A DNA stretch of 64,000 nt, from positions 45,403-109,402 of the forward strand of contig CAIWKE010000023.1 of NCBI GenBank assembly GCA_903913215.1, given 5' to 3'. Positions within the stretch are counted from its first letter, which is position 1. The number at the start of each line of letters is the position of its first letter. This document shows positions 7,738 to 15,198 of this stretch, piece by piece. Under the pieces are notes generated by a model, which made no database searches, was not told where the DNA came from, and worked only from the letters and a program-made list of their open reading frames with translations. The stretch is from an uncultured Holophagaceae bacterium (lineage in GTDB: Bacteria; Acidobacteriota; Holophagae; Holophagales; Holophagaceae). The translations under genes were made by a program, and so were the position numbers.

Positions 7738-9801
7738 ATGTTGAACACTCCAACCCTGGTGAACGCAGCCCTGAGTGCCCTGGAAGGCAAGAGCGGACCC
7801 AGCCGCGAGGAGCTTTGTCAGTGGTATGAGCTGATGCACCTGGGCCGCATCCTGGATGACAAGGCCCCCAACTACCTCAAGCAGGCCATTGGCTGGTCCT
7901 ACCATGCGCCCTGTGCGGGCCATGATGGCATCCAGCTCGCCGCAGGCCTGGCCTTCCGGCCCGGCCGGGACTACCTCTTCCCCTATTACCGCGACCTGCT
8001 CACCTGCCTCGCGGCGGGCATCACCCCCGAGGAACTGCTGCTGAACGGCATTTCCAAGGCCACAGACGTGGCCGGGGCTGGCCGCCACATGAGCAACCAC
8101 TTCGGAAAACCCTCCATCGGCATCCAGAACGTCTCCAGCCTCACGGGCAATCACACCCAGCATGCCGTGGGCCTGGCCCGGGCCGTGAAGACCTACCAGC
8201 GGGACCACATCGTGTTCTGCAGCCAGGGCGAGTCCTCCCTTTCCGAGGGCTACTGCTTCGAGAGCATCAACGGCGCGGACCGCGAGAAACTGCCCGTGGT
8301 CTTCATCGTCCAGGACAACGGCTACGGCATTTCCGTGCCCAAGCGGGACCAGAGCGCAAACTCAGACATCTGCGACAACTTCAGTGGTTTTCCCAACCTC
8401 TGCATCATCAAGTGCGATGGCCTGGACCTGCTCGACTCCATGCGCGCCATGGAGGAGGCCCTGGCCTACGTGCGGACTGGCCGGGGCCCCGCCATGGTCT
8501 ACGCCCACTGCGTTCGCATCGGCAGCCACTCCAACTCCGACCGCCACGAGCTGTACCGGGACGATGCCGAGCGGGCCGCGGCCAAGGCCAAAGATCCCCT
8601 GCCCAAGTTCCGGGCCTACTGCCTGGAGAACGGCCTCAGCGCCGACGAACTGGCGGCCATCGAGACTGACAACCAGGCCCGCTACCTGGCAGCACACGAA
8701 AAGGCCATGGCCGCACCGAATCCAGACCCCGCCAGCATCTACGATTTCATCATCCCCGAGGCCTGGGTCTCGGAGCAGTTTCCCGACGGTACCCACGAGG
8801 CCAGGGGCGAAACCAAGAGCGTCATCGCGGCCCTGAACCAGACCCTCAAGGAGGAGTTCCGGCTCAACCCCGACACCTACATCTGGGGCCAGGACATGGC
8901 CAACAAGGAAAAGGGCGGCATCTTCAATGTGTCCAAGGGACTCCAGCAGGAGTTCGGTGAAGCGCGGGTTTTCAACGCCCCCATTGCCGAGGACTTCATC
9001 GTGGGCACGGCCAATGGGTTCTCCCGGCTCAACGACAAGATTCGCGTCGTGGTGGAGGGCGCCGAGTTCGCCGACTACATCTGGCCCGCCGCCGAGCAGA
9101 TCGTGGAGACCAGCCATGACTACTGGCGCAGCAACGGCCAGTTCTCCCCCAACATCACCATCCGCATCGCCTCAGGCGGCTACATCGGCGGCGGCCTCTA
9201 CCACTCGCAAAACGTGGAGGGCTGGCTCACCACCCTGCCTGGCATCCGCGTGGTGGTGCCCGCCTTCGCGGATGACGCCGCGGGCCTGCTGCGCACGGCC
9301 ATCCGCAGCCGGGGCACCACCCTCTACCTGGAACCGAAGTTCCTCTACAACTCCAAGCTGGCCCACGCCGTGGTCCCACCGGATTTCGCCGTGCCCTTCG
9401 GCAAGGCCCGGGTCCGGCGCGCCGGTACGGACCTCACCATCCTCGCCTACGGCACGCCGGTCCACTTTGCCCTGGAAGCCGCGGCCAAGCTGGAAAAGGA
9501 AGGCCACTCCGTGGAGGTGGTGGACCTGCGCAGCCTCAGCCCTCTGGACACCGAGGCCATCGCCCGTTCCGTGAAAAAAACCCACCGGCTGCTCATCGCC
9601 CACGAGGACAAGGTCTTCGGCGGCTTCGGTGGCGAACTGGCCGCCATCGCCGCCTCCGAGTGCTTCCCCTGGTTGGACGCCCCCGTGGAACGCGTGGGTT
9701 CCGAGTTCACCCCCGTGGGCTTCAACCGCATCCTTGAACGCGCCACCCTGCCCAACACCGCCAAGGTCTACGAAGCGGCGCTCAAGGTGCTGTCGTTCTG
9801 A
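7738..9801 (+). CDS. Fused alpha/beta E1 component of 2-oxoacid dehydrogenase complex
   Basis: A 687-residue thiamine-diphosphate enzyme with both E1 subunits in one chain. The alpha part (about residues 1-330) includes GAGRHMSNHFG and the TPP region QGESSLSEGYCFESIN...NGYGIS. The beta part (about 360-687) includes FNAPIAEDFIVGTANG and HEDKVFGGFGGELAA. Such fusions most often serve branched-chain 2-oxoacid oxidation, decarboxylating the substrate and passing the acyl group to E2 lipoate. No E2 or E3 gene is adjacent. The start at 7738 has GGAGG only three bases away; a start at 7699 is possible but has no visible ribosome site. Confidence 0.88.
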   Translation: MLNTPTLVNAALSALEGKSGPSREELCQWYELMHLGRILDDKAPNYLKQAIGWSYHAPCAGHDGIQLAAGLAFRPGRDYLFPYYRDLLTCLAAGITPEELLLNGISKATDVAGAGRHMSNHFGKPSIGIQNVSSLTGNHTQHAVGLARAVKTYQRDHIVFCSQGESSLSEGYCFESINGADREKLPVVFIVQDNGYGISVPKRDQSANSDICDNFSGFPNLCIIKCDGLDLLDSMRAMEEALAYVRTGRGPAMVYAHCVRIGSHSNSDRHELYRDDAERAAAKAKDPLPKFRAYCLENGLSADELAAIETDNQARYLAAHEKAMAAPNPDPASIYDFIIPEAWVSEQFPDGTHEARGETKSVIAALNQTLKEEFRLNPDTYIWGQDMANKEKGGIFNVSKGLQQEFGEARVFNAPIAEDFIVGTANGFSRLNDKIRVVVEGAEFADYIWPAAEQIVETSHDYWRSNGQFSPNITIRIASGGYIGGGLYHSQNVEGWLTTLPGIRVVVPAFADDAAGLLRTAIRSRGTTLYLEPKFLYNSKLAHAVVPPDFAVPFGKARVRRAGTDLTILAYGTPVHFALEAAAKLEKEGHSVEVVDLRSLSPLDTEAIARSVKKTHRLLIAHEDKVFGGFGGELAAIAASECFPWLDAPVERVGSEFTPVGFNRILERATLPNTAKVYEAALKVLSF

Positions 9802-9810
9802 ACCGCAGAA

Positions 9811-9945
9811 GAGCAACCGCGAAATACTCGAAAGCCCTTCGGGCACGCTAAAGTAGCAAACCAATCACATTGCACCGCCTCTTTTTTCGCGCTCTTTTCG
9901 CGCCTTTAGCGGTTTCAGTGCGCCTTTCGCGGTTCCTCTTTTCGG
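9811..9945. repeat. Intergenic repeat with GCGCCTTTCGCGG words
   Basis: The short gap after the E1 gene contains several copies of AACCGC/GCGAAA words on the left and their complements (TTCGCGCC, CGCCTTTAGCGG, CGCCTTTCGCGGTT) on the right, able to fold back. The 15-bp word ending the right side also occurs at 3798-3812, so the two gaps share a repeat family. It ends just before the ribosome site of the next gene. Confidence 0.6.
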
Positions 9946-9952
9946 AGTCCCC

Positions 9953-10807
9953 ATGCAGTTCGGTTCCTGGGATGTGCAGATCGTAAGCGGAGGCGGCTTC
10001 AGCCTGGACGGTGGGGCCATGTTCGGCACCGTGCCCAAGGTCGTCTGGAGCAAGATCTATCCCGCCGATGCAGAGAACCTCATCGCCATGACCACCAACT
10101 GCCTGCTGGTGCGCGGCGAAGTCGAGGGCAAGCAGCACGTCATCCTCGTGGACAACGGCAATGGCGATAAGGAGAGCGATGACTTCATGGCCCGCTTCAA
10201 GTGCGAGGGCCGGGGTGTGCTGGACGCCAACCTGCTGAAGCACGGCGTTCGGCCCGAGGACATCACCCTCTGCATCCTCAGCCACCTCCACTTCGACCAC
10301 GCGGGTGGCAGCACGCGCCTTGATCCCAGCGGCCAACTGGTGCCCAGCTTCCCCAAGGCCCGCTACGTGGTGCAGGCCCGGGATCTCGAGGATGCCAAGG
10401 CGCCCCACCTCCGCGTGAAGGCCAGCTACCTGCCCCAGAACTGGGAGCCCCTGGAAGCGGCCGGACTCCTCGACACCGTGGAGGGCGCTCTGGAGCTGCT
10501 GCCGGGAATCTCCGTACGCCTGGCCCCCGGCCACATCGAGGGCCTGCAGAACATCGTGATCGAGGGCGGCGGCCGAAAGCTGATCTACCTCGCGGACCTC
10601 ATCCCCACGGCCCGCCACATCCAGCCCGCCTGGTGCATGGGCTACGACCTGGACGTGGTCAGCTGTGTCAACGAGCGCCAGAAGGTCTTGGGCGAGGTGG
10701 CGGGCACGGACACGGTCTGCGTTTTCGAGCACGACCCCCAGATTCCCGCAGGCACCGTGAGCCGGGATCCCAAGGGCCGCTACGTGGTGGCACCCGTCCT
10801 GGTCTAG
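9953..10807 (+). CDS. MBL-fold metallo-hydrolase
   Basis: A 284-residue protein of the metallo-beta-lactamase fold. The metal motif SHLHFDHAGG (HxHxDH) lies near residue 105, with further ligands GHIEG near 195 and a downstream YLADLIPTARH. The family includes lactonases, glyoxalases and other hydrolases; which one applies cannot be told. The CGGAG box five bases before ATG supports the start. It begins with GSWDVQIVSGG, with no signal peptide, so it should be cytosolic. It sits alone between a repeat and a weak hairpin. Confidence 0.82.
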   Translation: MQFGSWDVQIVSGGGFSLDGGAMFGTVPKVVWSKIYPADAENLIAMTTNCLLVRGEVEGKQHVILVDNGNGDKESDDFMARFKCEGRGVLDANLLKHGVRPEDITLCILSHLHFDHAGGSTRLDPSGQLVPSFPKARYVVQARDLEDAKAPHLRVKASYLPQNWEPLEAAGLLDTVEGALELLPGISVRLAPGHIEGLQNIVIEGGGRKLIYLADLIPTARHIQPAWCMGYDLDVVSCVNERQKVLGEVAGTDTVCVFEHDPQIPAGTVSRDPKGRYVVAPVLV

Positions 10808-10823
10808 TGTCTGTTTTCAGACA
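10808..10823 (+). terminator. Weak hairpin after MBL hydrolase gene
   Basis: A 6-bp perfect stem with a TTTT loop starts directly after the MBL gene stop. It lacks a T-tract, so termination is only a suggestion. Confidence 0.3.
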
Positions 10824-10943
10824 GGGCCCTATGCTCCGGACCCATCTGCCCCTGTTTGAAATTGCCGTAAATTTCTTAGCTTCGGCAAATTCCGCCCCTT
10901 GACGGGTCGGCAGGGAGCCTTGAGGCTCGGCTGTTTCATCATT

Positions 10944-10958
10944 CCTGCGCTGCGCAGG
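10944..10958. repeat. 15-bp GC-rich palindrome before a kinase-like gene
   Basis: CCTGCGC and GCGCAGG face each other around one base, ten bases before the GTG assigned to the next gene. It could mask the ribosome site or be a protein-binding dyad. Confidence 0.4.
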
Positions 10959-10968
10959 TATCCTTAGC

Positions 10969-11802
10969 GTGCAATTCGAGTCTTGCAAGTTGAAGGCGCC
11001 AGTTCCAGACTCCATTCCGGGTTTGGGACTGGCGATTTTTCATGTTTTCCGGGCACAGCGGCCCATCAAAGCACATGACTTCCACCCACCGACCACCCGT
11101 TCCTCCCTGCGCCTCCAGGAGCTCAGCGACACCAAGAGCCAGGTCATCGACCTGGCGGCCCAGGACCTCCAGGGCCCGCTCACCAGCTTCCTGCTCTATT
11201 GCGACATGCTGGCGGAGTCACCGCAGACCCCCCAGGTGGCTAAACAAGTGGGGGCCATCCGCGCCCTGGGCACCAGGATGGGGGAGCGGATCAAGGAACT
11301 CCTGGATGTGCATGCCATTGAAGCGGGCCAGATCGAAGCGCCCCAGATCGTGACCATGGACCTGTGTTTCGCCGTCGAGCAGGCCCTGCCCAGGGCCGCC
11401 ACTGAAGCCAGTGAGAAGGGCGTCGCGCTGGCCTTCCCCTATCCCGTCTCCCTGGAGGTACAGGCAGCCCCTGCGCAGGTGGGCCGGGCCCTGGACCAGC
11501 TGCTCAGCCATGCCTTGAAGTGCTCCCCGCCAGGTGCGGTGGTGACCATCCTCCTGGCGGATGACAACGACCAGGGCCGCATCCTGGTACAGGACCAGGG
11601 GCCCGGCCTCACGGAGGAGGCCAGGGGAGCCGCCTTTGGCCAATTCACCCGCCTGAGCGCCCACCCCACGGAGGGCGGGACCTCCATGGGCTTGGACCTT
11701 TCCCAGGTCAAGCGCCTGATCGAGGGCATGGGTGGCAAAGTGGGTGTGGAAGGTGTCCCCGGCCATGGGGCCACGTTCTGGGTGGCCCTGCCGAGGAACT
11801 GA
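10969..11802 (+). CDS. Histidine-kinase-like protein lacking the phospho-acceptor His
   Basis: A 277-residue cytosolic protein with the layout of a sensor kinase core. The dimerisation helix reads AQDLQGPLTSF where kinases have HELRTPL, so the phosphorylated His is Gln65. The ATP lid region is partly kept: DQGPGL for the G1 box and GGTSMGLDLSQVKRLIEGMGG for G2. The N-box Asn appears to be His in QLLSHALKCSPPG. This is likely a pseudokinase or a kinase acting only through partners. The start is uncertain: GTG at 10969 has no good ribosome site, and the first 45 residues do not resemble a domain. Confidence 0.65.
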   Translation: MQFESCKLKAPVPDSIPGLGLAIFHVFRAQRPIKAHDFHPPTTRSSLRLQELSDTKSQVIDLAAQDLQGPLTSFLLYCDMLAESPQTPQVAKQVGAIRALGTRMGERIKELLDVHAIEAGQIEAPQIVTMDLCFAVEQALPRAATEASEKGVALAFPYPVSLEVQAAPAQVGRALDQLLSHALKCSPPGAVVTILLADDNDQGRILVQDQGPGLTEEARGAAFGQFTRLSAHPTEGGTSMGLDLSQVKRLIEGMGGKVGVEGVPGHGATFWVALPRN

Positions 11803-11807
11803 GCGCC

Positions 11808-12122
11808 TCAGGCCTCTTTTAGGTAGTCCCGGAACCGCTCCATGGCCTCCATCATGCGCGGAAAGCCCGCTGTGGGCGCGATGAGCAGGAGTGCGTGCTC
11901 AATCTCATCCGGGGTGCAGCCCGCCTCCCGTGCCTTGATCATGTGAGTGAGTTGGGCCTTCGCGACGCCCACCGTAGCGGACACGGCCACCTTCACGAGC
12001 CAGCGGGTCTTCTCGTCCAGGGGCCCACCCTGGTCATGCACCGCCTTGCCAAAGCGGGCGTAGGCCTCGTAGATCTCCGGGTGTTTTTCGATCAGAGCAT
12101 CAAGGTTCTGCCTTGGCTTCAT
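11808..12122 (-). CDS. Carboxymuconolactone decarboxylase family protein without CxxC
   Basis: A 104-residue all-helical protein of the CMD/AhpD family. The core TRWLVKVAVSATVGVAKAQL, HMIKAREAGCTPDEIEHAL and APTAGFPRMMEAM fits the family. The redox CxxC of AhpD peroxidase partners is absent (VGVAKAQLTHM occupies that place), so an AhpD-like peroxidase role is unlikely. The ATG at 12122 has a perfect AGGAGG box six bases before it, favouring it over the longer frame starting at 12158. The substrate is unknown. Confidence 0.8.
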   Translation of the reverse strand: MKPRQNLDALIEKHPEIYEAYARFGKAVHDQGGPLDEKTRWLVKVAVSATVGVAKAQLTHMIKAREAGCTPDEIEHALLLIAPTAGFPRMMEAMERFRDYLKEA

Positions 12123-12229
12123 GGAAACCTCCTGAAACGCAAGAAACATAGCCCCCATCGGGGGGGATGTGGAAGGTTAACTTTTCCGAAGGTAAGAAAC
12201 CCAGTTGGCCCGCATATCCAAAATGCCCA

Positions 12230-13501
12230 TTATGCGTGTGGAGAGGTACTTTCAGCGTTTGATAAAACCACATCGATTTGAACCAATGCACCTTCTGGTA
12301 AAACAGACACACCAACTGTTCTACGTGCGGGAATACCGCCTGGGAAGTAGGTTGTATAAACTTCGTCTACAGCATCGATATCTGAGATATTTTTAAGGAA
12401 AATATTTACTTTAACTACATCCGCCAGAACATGGTCAATGCTTTCCACAATTGCCTTGATATTTTTTAAGCACTGTCCCGTTTGCTCTTTTGCACCACCA
12501 GTCACTATCACACCCGTCATTGGGTCTACAGGTAGTTGAGCTGAAAGATGATTGTAATGAGAAAAAGCCACAGTTTGTGTCGATAGATTATTTTTAGGTG
12601 CATTTTTTGTATTTTTTAGTTTCATGACGAGTTTATGCCGGTCTTCAACAACCTGTGGGGGTGTACCATCTCCATGTGACACAACCGCTTCAATTTGTAC
12701 CAAAGCATCCATAGGTAAAGCTGAAACCGGGACGATGGTCCGTGCAGGGACGTAGCCTACAGCCCTAGCGATAGCCGAGTCAGGGAAAAAGGTTGCATAA
12801 ACTTCATTTACAAGTTCAATATCCAAAATATTTTTAATGAAAATATTAACCTTAACAATATCGTCAATAGGTACGTCGATGCTTTCTAAAATTGCCTTGA
12901 TATTTTTTAAGCACTGTCCAGTCTGCTCTTTTACACCACCAGCCACCAACCGACCAGAACCTGGGTCGATAGGTAATTGTGCGGAAATATTATTGTAATG
13001 CGAAAAAGCTACAGTTTGTGTAGATAGAGAACTTATTGGTGCATTTGCTGTGTTATTTGTAAGCTTTATAAGGTCACCAGCCTGGGGTGCGTTTGGAATG
13101 GTACCTTCACCATGTGATACAAGTGCTTCAATTAGAACCAATGCATCCATGGGCAAAGCGGCGACGGCGACCGTTGTTCGCGTCGGCACATAAGTTGGAA
13201 AGAACGATTTATAAACTTCATTAACCGTGTCAACATCCTTTATATTCTTAACGAACACAGTTATTCTAACAATGTCACTCATAACATGGTCGATGCTATG
13301 TAAAATTGCCTTTATATTATTAAAGCACTGTTCAGCCTGCTCTCTCACACCTCCAGTCACCACTTTGCCAGATTTCGGATCGATAGGTAATTGAGCTGAA
13401 AGGTTGTTATAGTGAGAAAAAGCTACCGTTTGTGAGTATGGACCGATGCCAATCGGAGCATTTTTTGTGTTTCTTGCCAATACTGCGTTATAGCCACTCA
13501 T
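12230..13501 (-). CDS. Triple RidA-domain protein (three tandem YjgF/Rid domains)
   Basis: A 423-residue protein made of three tandem RidA-like domains, roughly residues 1-136, 140-285 and 290-423. Each contains a TVAFSHYN..SAQLP.DP opening, a GG..EQ..QC..NIKAI helix and a closing P.R..V.V..LP segment. RidA proteins deaminate reactive enamine/imine intermediates; the active-site Arg is kept in all three (VPTRTTV, VPARTIV, IPARRTV). The gene is clearly AT-richer than its neighbours, and two repeats share 30 identical bases (12449-12478 and 12890-12919). This suggests horizontal origin plus internal duplication. Standard RidA is a single-domain trimer, so this chain may fold as an intramolecular pseudo-trimer. 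Confidence 0.88.
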   Translation of the reverse strand: MSGYNAVLARNTKNAPIGIGPYSQTVAFSHYNNLSAQLPIDPKSGKVVTGGVREQAEQCFNNIKAILHSIDHVMSDIVRITVFVKNIKDVDTVNEVYKSFFPTYVPTRTTVAVAALPMDALVLIEALVSHGEGTIPNAPQAGDLIKLTNNTANAPISSLSTQTVAFSHYNNISAQLPIDPGSGRLVAGGVKEQTGQCLKNIKAILESIDVPIDDIVKVNIFIKNILDIELVNEVYATFFPDSAIARAVGYVPARTIVPVSALPMDALVQIEAVVSHGDGTPPQVVEDRHKLVMKLKNTKNAPKNNLSTQTVAFSHYNHLSAQLPVDPMTGVIVTGGAKEQTGQCLKNIKAIVESIDHVLADVVKVNIFLKNISDIDAVDEVYTTYFPGGIPARRTVGVSVLPEGALVQIDVVLSNAESTSPHA

Positions 13502-13785
13502 GACAACATTCCCCTTTTAATCAGAAGTTATTTAGGTAGGAACAATAAAGAACCAAAGCGCTGAACGGTAGGAGGGACAAAGTGAGTCGAATTGCCTCTG
13601 GTTGGCCGAATGTCGGGGCACCCCCTGAATAATTATGGTTAACAGAATGAACAAAAAATTTTTGTCGCAGACAAAAATTTATCATATCCATTGTGATTAG
13701 CAAGTCCAACTTTGCATTCGGCGCGGGCCACAGCAACCCCGCTATCCCCTTGCGGTTAGACTAGAGCCCTCAGCCCAGGAGCCCC
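13502..13785. other. AT-rich spacer with an 11-bp stem hairpin
   Basis: The space between the divergent triple-RidA and tolR/exbD genes. It has a perfect 11-bp stem (13656-13666 with 13670-13680) around a GCA loop, rich in A/T, about 155 bp upstream of the RidA start. A 71-codon frame here looks non-coding. GC rises sharply towards 13780, marking the edge of the foreign segment. Confidence 0.5.
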
Positions 13786-14223
13786 ATGGCCTTCACTCCA
13801 GGATCTCGACGCGGCGCCATGGCGGACATCAACATGACCCCGCTCATCGACGTGATGCTGGTGCTGCTCATCATCTTCATGATCGCCGCCCCCATGATGA
13901 CCACGGGGGTGGACGTGAAGCTGCCCGAGAGCCGCACGGGGCGGAATCTGGAGAGCGAAGCCATCACCGTTTCCGTGACCTTTGATGGGCGGCTCCAGCT
14001 GGACCAGGCCTACATGGCCCTGCCAGTCCTGGCCAACCAGCTCAAGGCCAAGGCCCAGACGGGTGGCAAGCGCCCGGTGCTCGTGCGGGCGGATCACAAC
14101 GTGCCCTATGGCCGCGTCATCCAAGTGGTGGACGCCATCCGGGAGGCGGGCTTCACCCAAGTGGGCTTCGTCACTGCCGCCGCCCCGGCCGCCCCTCCCA
14201 TTCCATCGACTGAGCAGCCATGA
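13786..14223 (+). CDS. ExbD/TolR family biopolymer transport protein
   Basis: A 145-residue inner-membrane protein. A short cytoplasmic tail ends in MADINMTPLIDVMLVLLIIFMIAAP, carrying the conserved membrane Asp of ExbD/TolR proton-driven motors, followed by a periplasmic domain with VLVRADHNVPYGRVIQVVD. It would work with a TolQ/ExbB partner, but none is next to it, which is unusual because these genes usually sit together. The AGGAG box is four bases before ATG. The stop overlaps the next start in an ATGA-type junction, so it is translationally coupled to the TonB/TolA-like gene. Confidence 0.9.
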   Translation: MAFTPGSRRGAMADINMTPLIDVMLVLLIIFMIAAPMMTTGVDVKLPESRTGRNLESEAITVSVTFDGRLQLDQAYMALPVLANQLKAKAQTGGKRPVLVRADHNVPYGRVIQVVDAIREAGFTQVGFVTAAAPAAPPIPSTEQP

Positions 14224-15035
14224 GCCAGGATCTCCAGGCCTACCTCCGCAGCCGCAGCCACTTGGGCGAGCTGAACTGGAGCCGGGGTCTGGCCCTGAGC
14301 CTGGGCCTGCACCTGGCCATCGGCGTGGCGTTCTTCTGGCCCCGGGGCGGGCCCGGGCAGACCCCCGAGGATGTGAAGGTCACCTGGGTGAACCTCCCTG
14401 CGGCCATGGCCGGTGCCTCCGGCGGCTCGGAGGCCATGGAGGTGGGCAAGAACGGCGAGCGCCTGCGGCGGGTGGAGGACGTGGCCCCGGTGCGGGAAAC
14501 CGCGCCCTCGGCCACGGCCCCGGATCCCTTCGCCCTGAAGACCACCAAGGCCGCCGCCAAGGGGGATAACAAGGACGCCGCCAGCCAGGGCACGGGCACC
14601 ACCTCGGCCAAGGGCAAGACCGCGGCCCCCAATCCCGTGGCGGGAGCCGTTGGCACCGGCAACGGCGCCGCCTTCGGTGCCGGCAGCGGCATCCCAGGCC
14701 TGAATCCCACCTCCGGCGTGCAGGGCGGCGTGGGCCTGGTGGGGGGCGTGGATGGCAACTTCCCCTTCGTGTGGTACCTGCAGCAGGTGCAGAGTCGCAT
14801 CACCACCAACTGGAACCGGGTCTCAAGCACCCAGGGCCGGGTGCAGATCTACTTCCGCATCGCCCGGGACGGCAGCGTGGACCGGGTGCGGGTCGAGATC
14901 CCCAGCGGCAACGCCGCCATGGACGAAAGCGCCCGCATGGCCGTGCTGCGCTCGGCCCCGCTTCAGCACCTGCCCGACGGCTATGAGGGACAATACCTGG
15001 GCGTGCGGTTCTGGTTCACATATCTTGGTAATTAA
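14220..15035 (+). CDS. TonB/TolA-like energy transducer, 3' end used as integration site
   Basis: A 271-residue protein with an N-terminal membrane helix (GLALSLGLHLAIGVAFFW), an Ala/Gly/Lys/Thr-rich periplasmic linker, and a C-terminal TonB/TolA-like domain beginning FPFVWYLQQVQSRITTNWN. It should couple the ExbD/TolR motor to the outer membrane. The last codons are supplied by the integrated element: RFWFTYLGN and stop replace the original RFWFTYLGG, which is found 6.2 kb away at 21253-21282. The codons change from GC-rich to AT-rich exactly there. The protein therefore stays intact despite the insertion. Confidence 0.85.
   Translation: MSQDLQAYLRSRSHLGELNWSRGLALSLGLHLAIGVAFFWPRGGPGQTPEDVKVTWVNLPAAMAGASGGSEAMEVGKNGERLRRVEDVAPVRETAPSATAPDPFALKTTKAAAKGDNKDAASQGTGTTSAKGKTAAPNPVAGAVGTGNGAAFGAGSGIPGLNPTSGVQGGVGLVGGVDGNFPFVWYLQQVQSRITTNWNRVSSTQGRVQIYFRIARDGSVDRVRVEIPSGNAAMDESARMAVLRSAPLQHLPDGYEGQYLGVRFWFTYLGN
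15006..15028 (+). repeat. attL of element A
   Basis: This 23-bp segment encodes RFWFTYLG at the end of the host gene. It shares an exact 11-bp core, TTCTGGTTCAC (15009-15019), with the right copy. Upstream is GC-rich host sequence, downstream AT-rich element sequence, so the crossover lies in or near the core. Confidence 0.85.
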
Positions 15036-15062
15036 TAAGTCTATTATTTTCAACACCGCGTA

Positions 15063-15106
15063 GAGGCAAAATGGGGTGAGGCGGCCCTATTTTGCCTCAC
15101 TTTTTT
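15063..15106 (+). terminator. Intrinsic terminator after the TonB/TolA-like gene
   Basis: Arms 15063-15076 and 15085-15098 pair with one mismatch, and six T residues follow at 15101-15106. This is a classic Rho-independent terminator, carried by the element and placed to end host transcription before the integrase. Confidence 0.85.
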
Positions 15107-15198
15107 GCCCCTCGTTTGCCTTGAAACCCTTTGGCCACGGGCCTATGCTGGCTCATGGCTCAGGTAAAACCTGGGTAAATCAGAAAACAGAGGAACCA

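Noticed and set aside
13521..13736. 71-codon minus-strand ORF beside the RidA gene
   Set aside because: It reads through the AT-rich hairpin, has no ribosome site and looks like spacer.
15076..15198. N-terminal extension of the integrase
   Set aside because: Its start lies within the intrinsic terminator hairpin; the GTG at 15199 has a better ribosome site.
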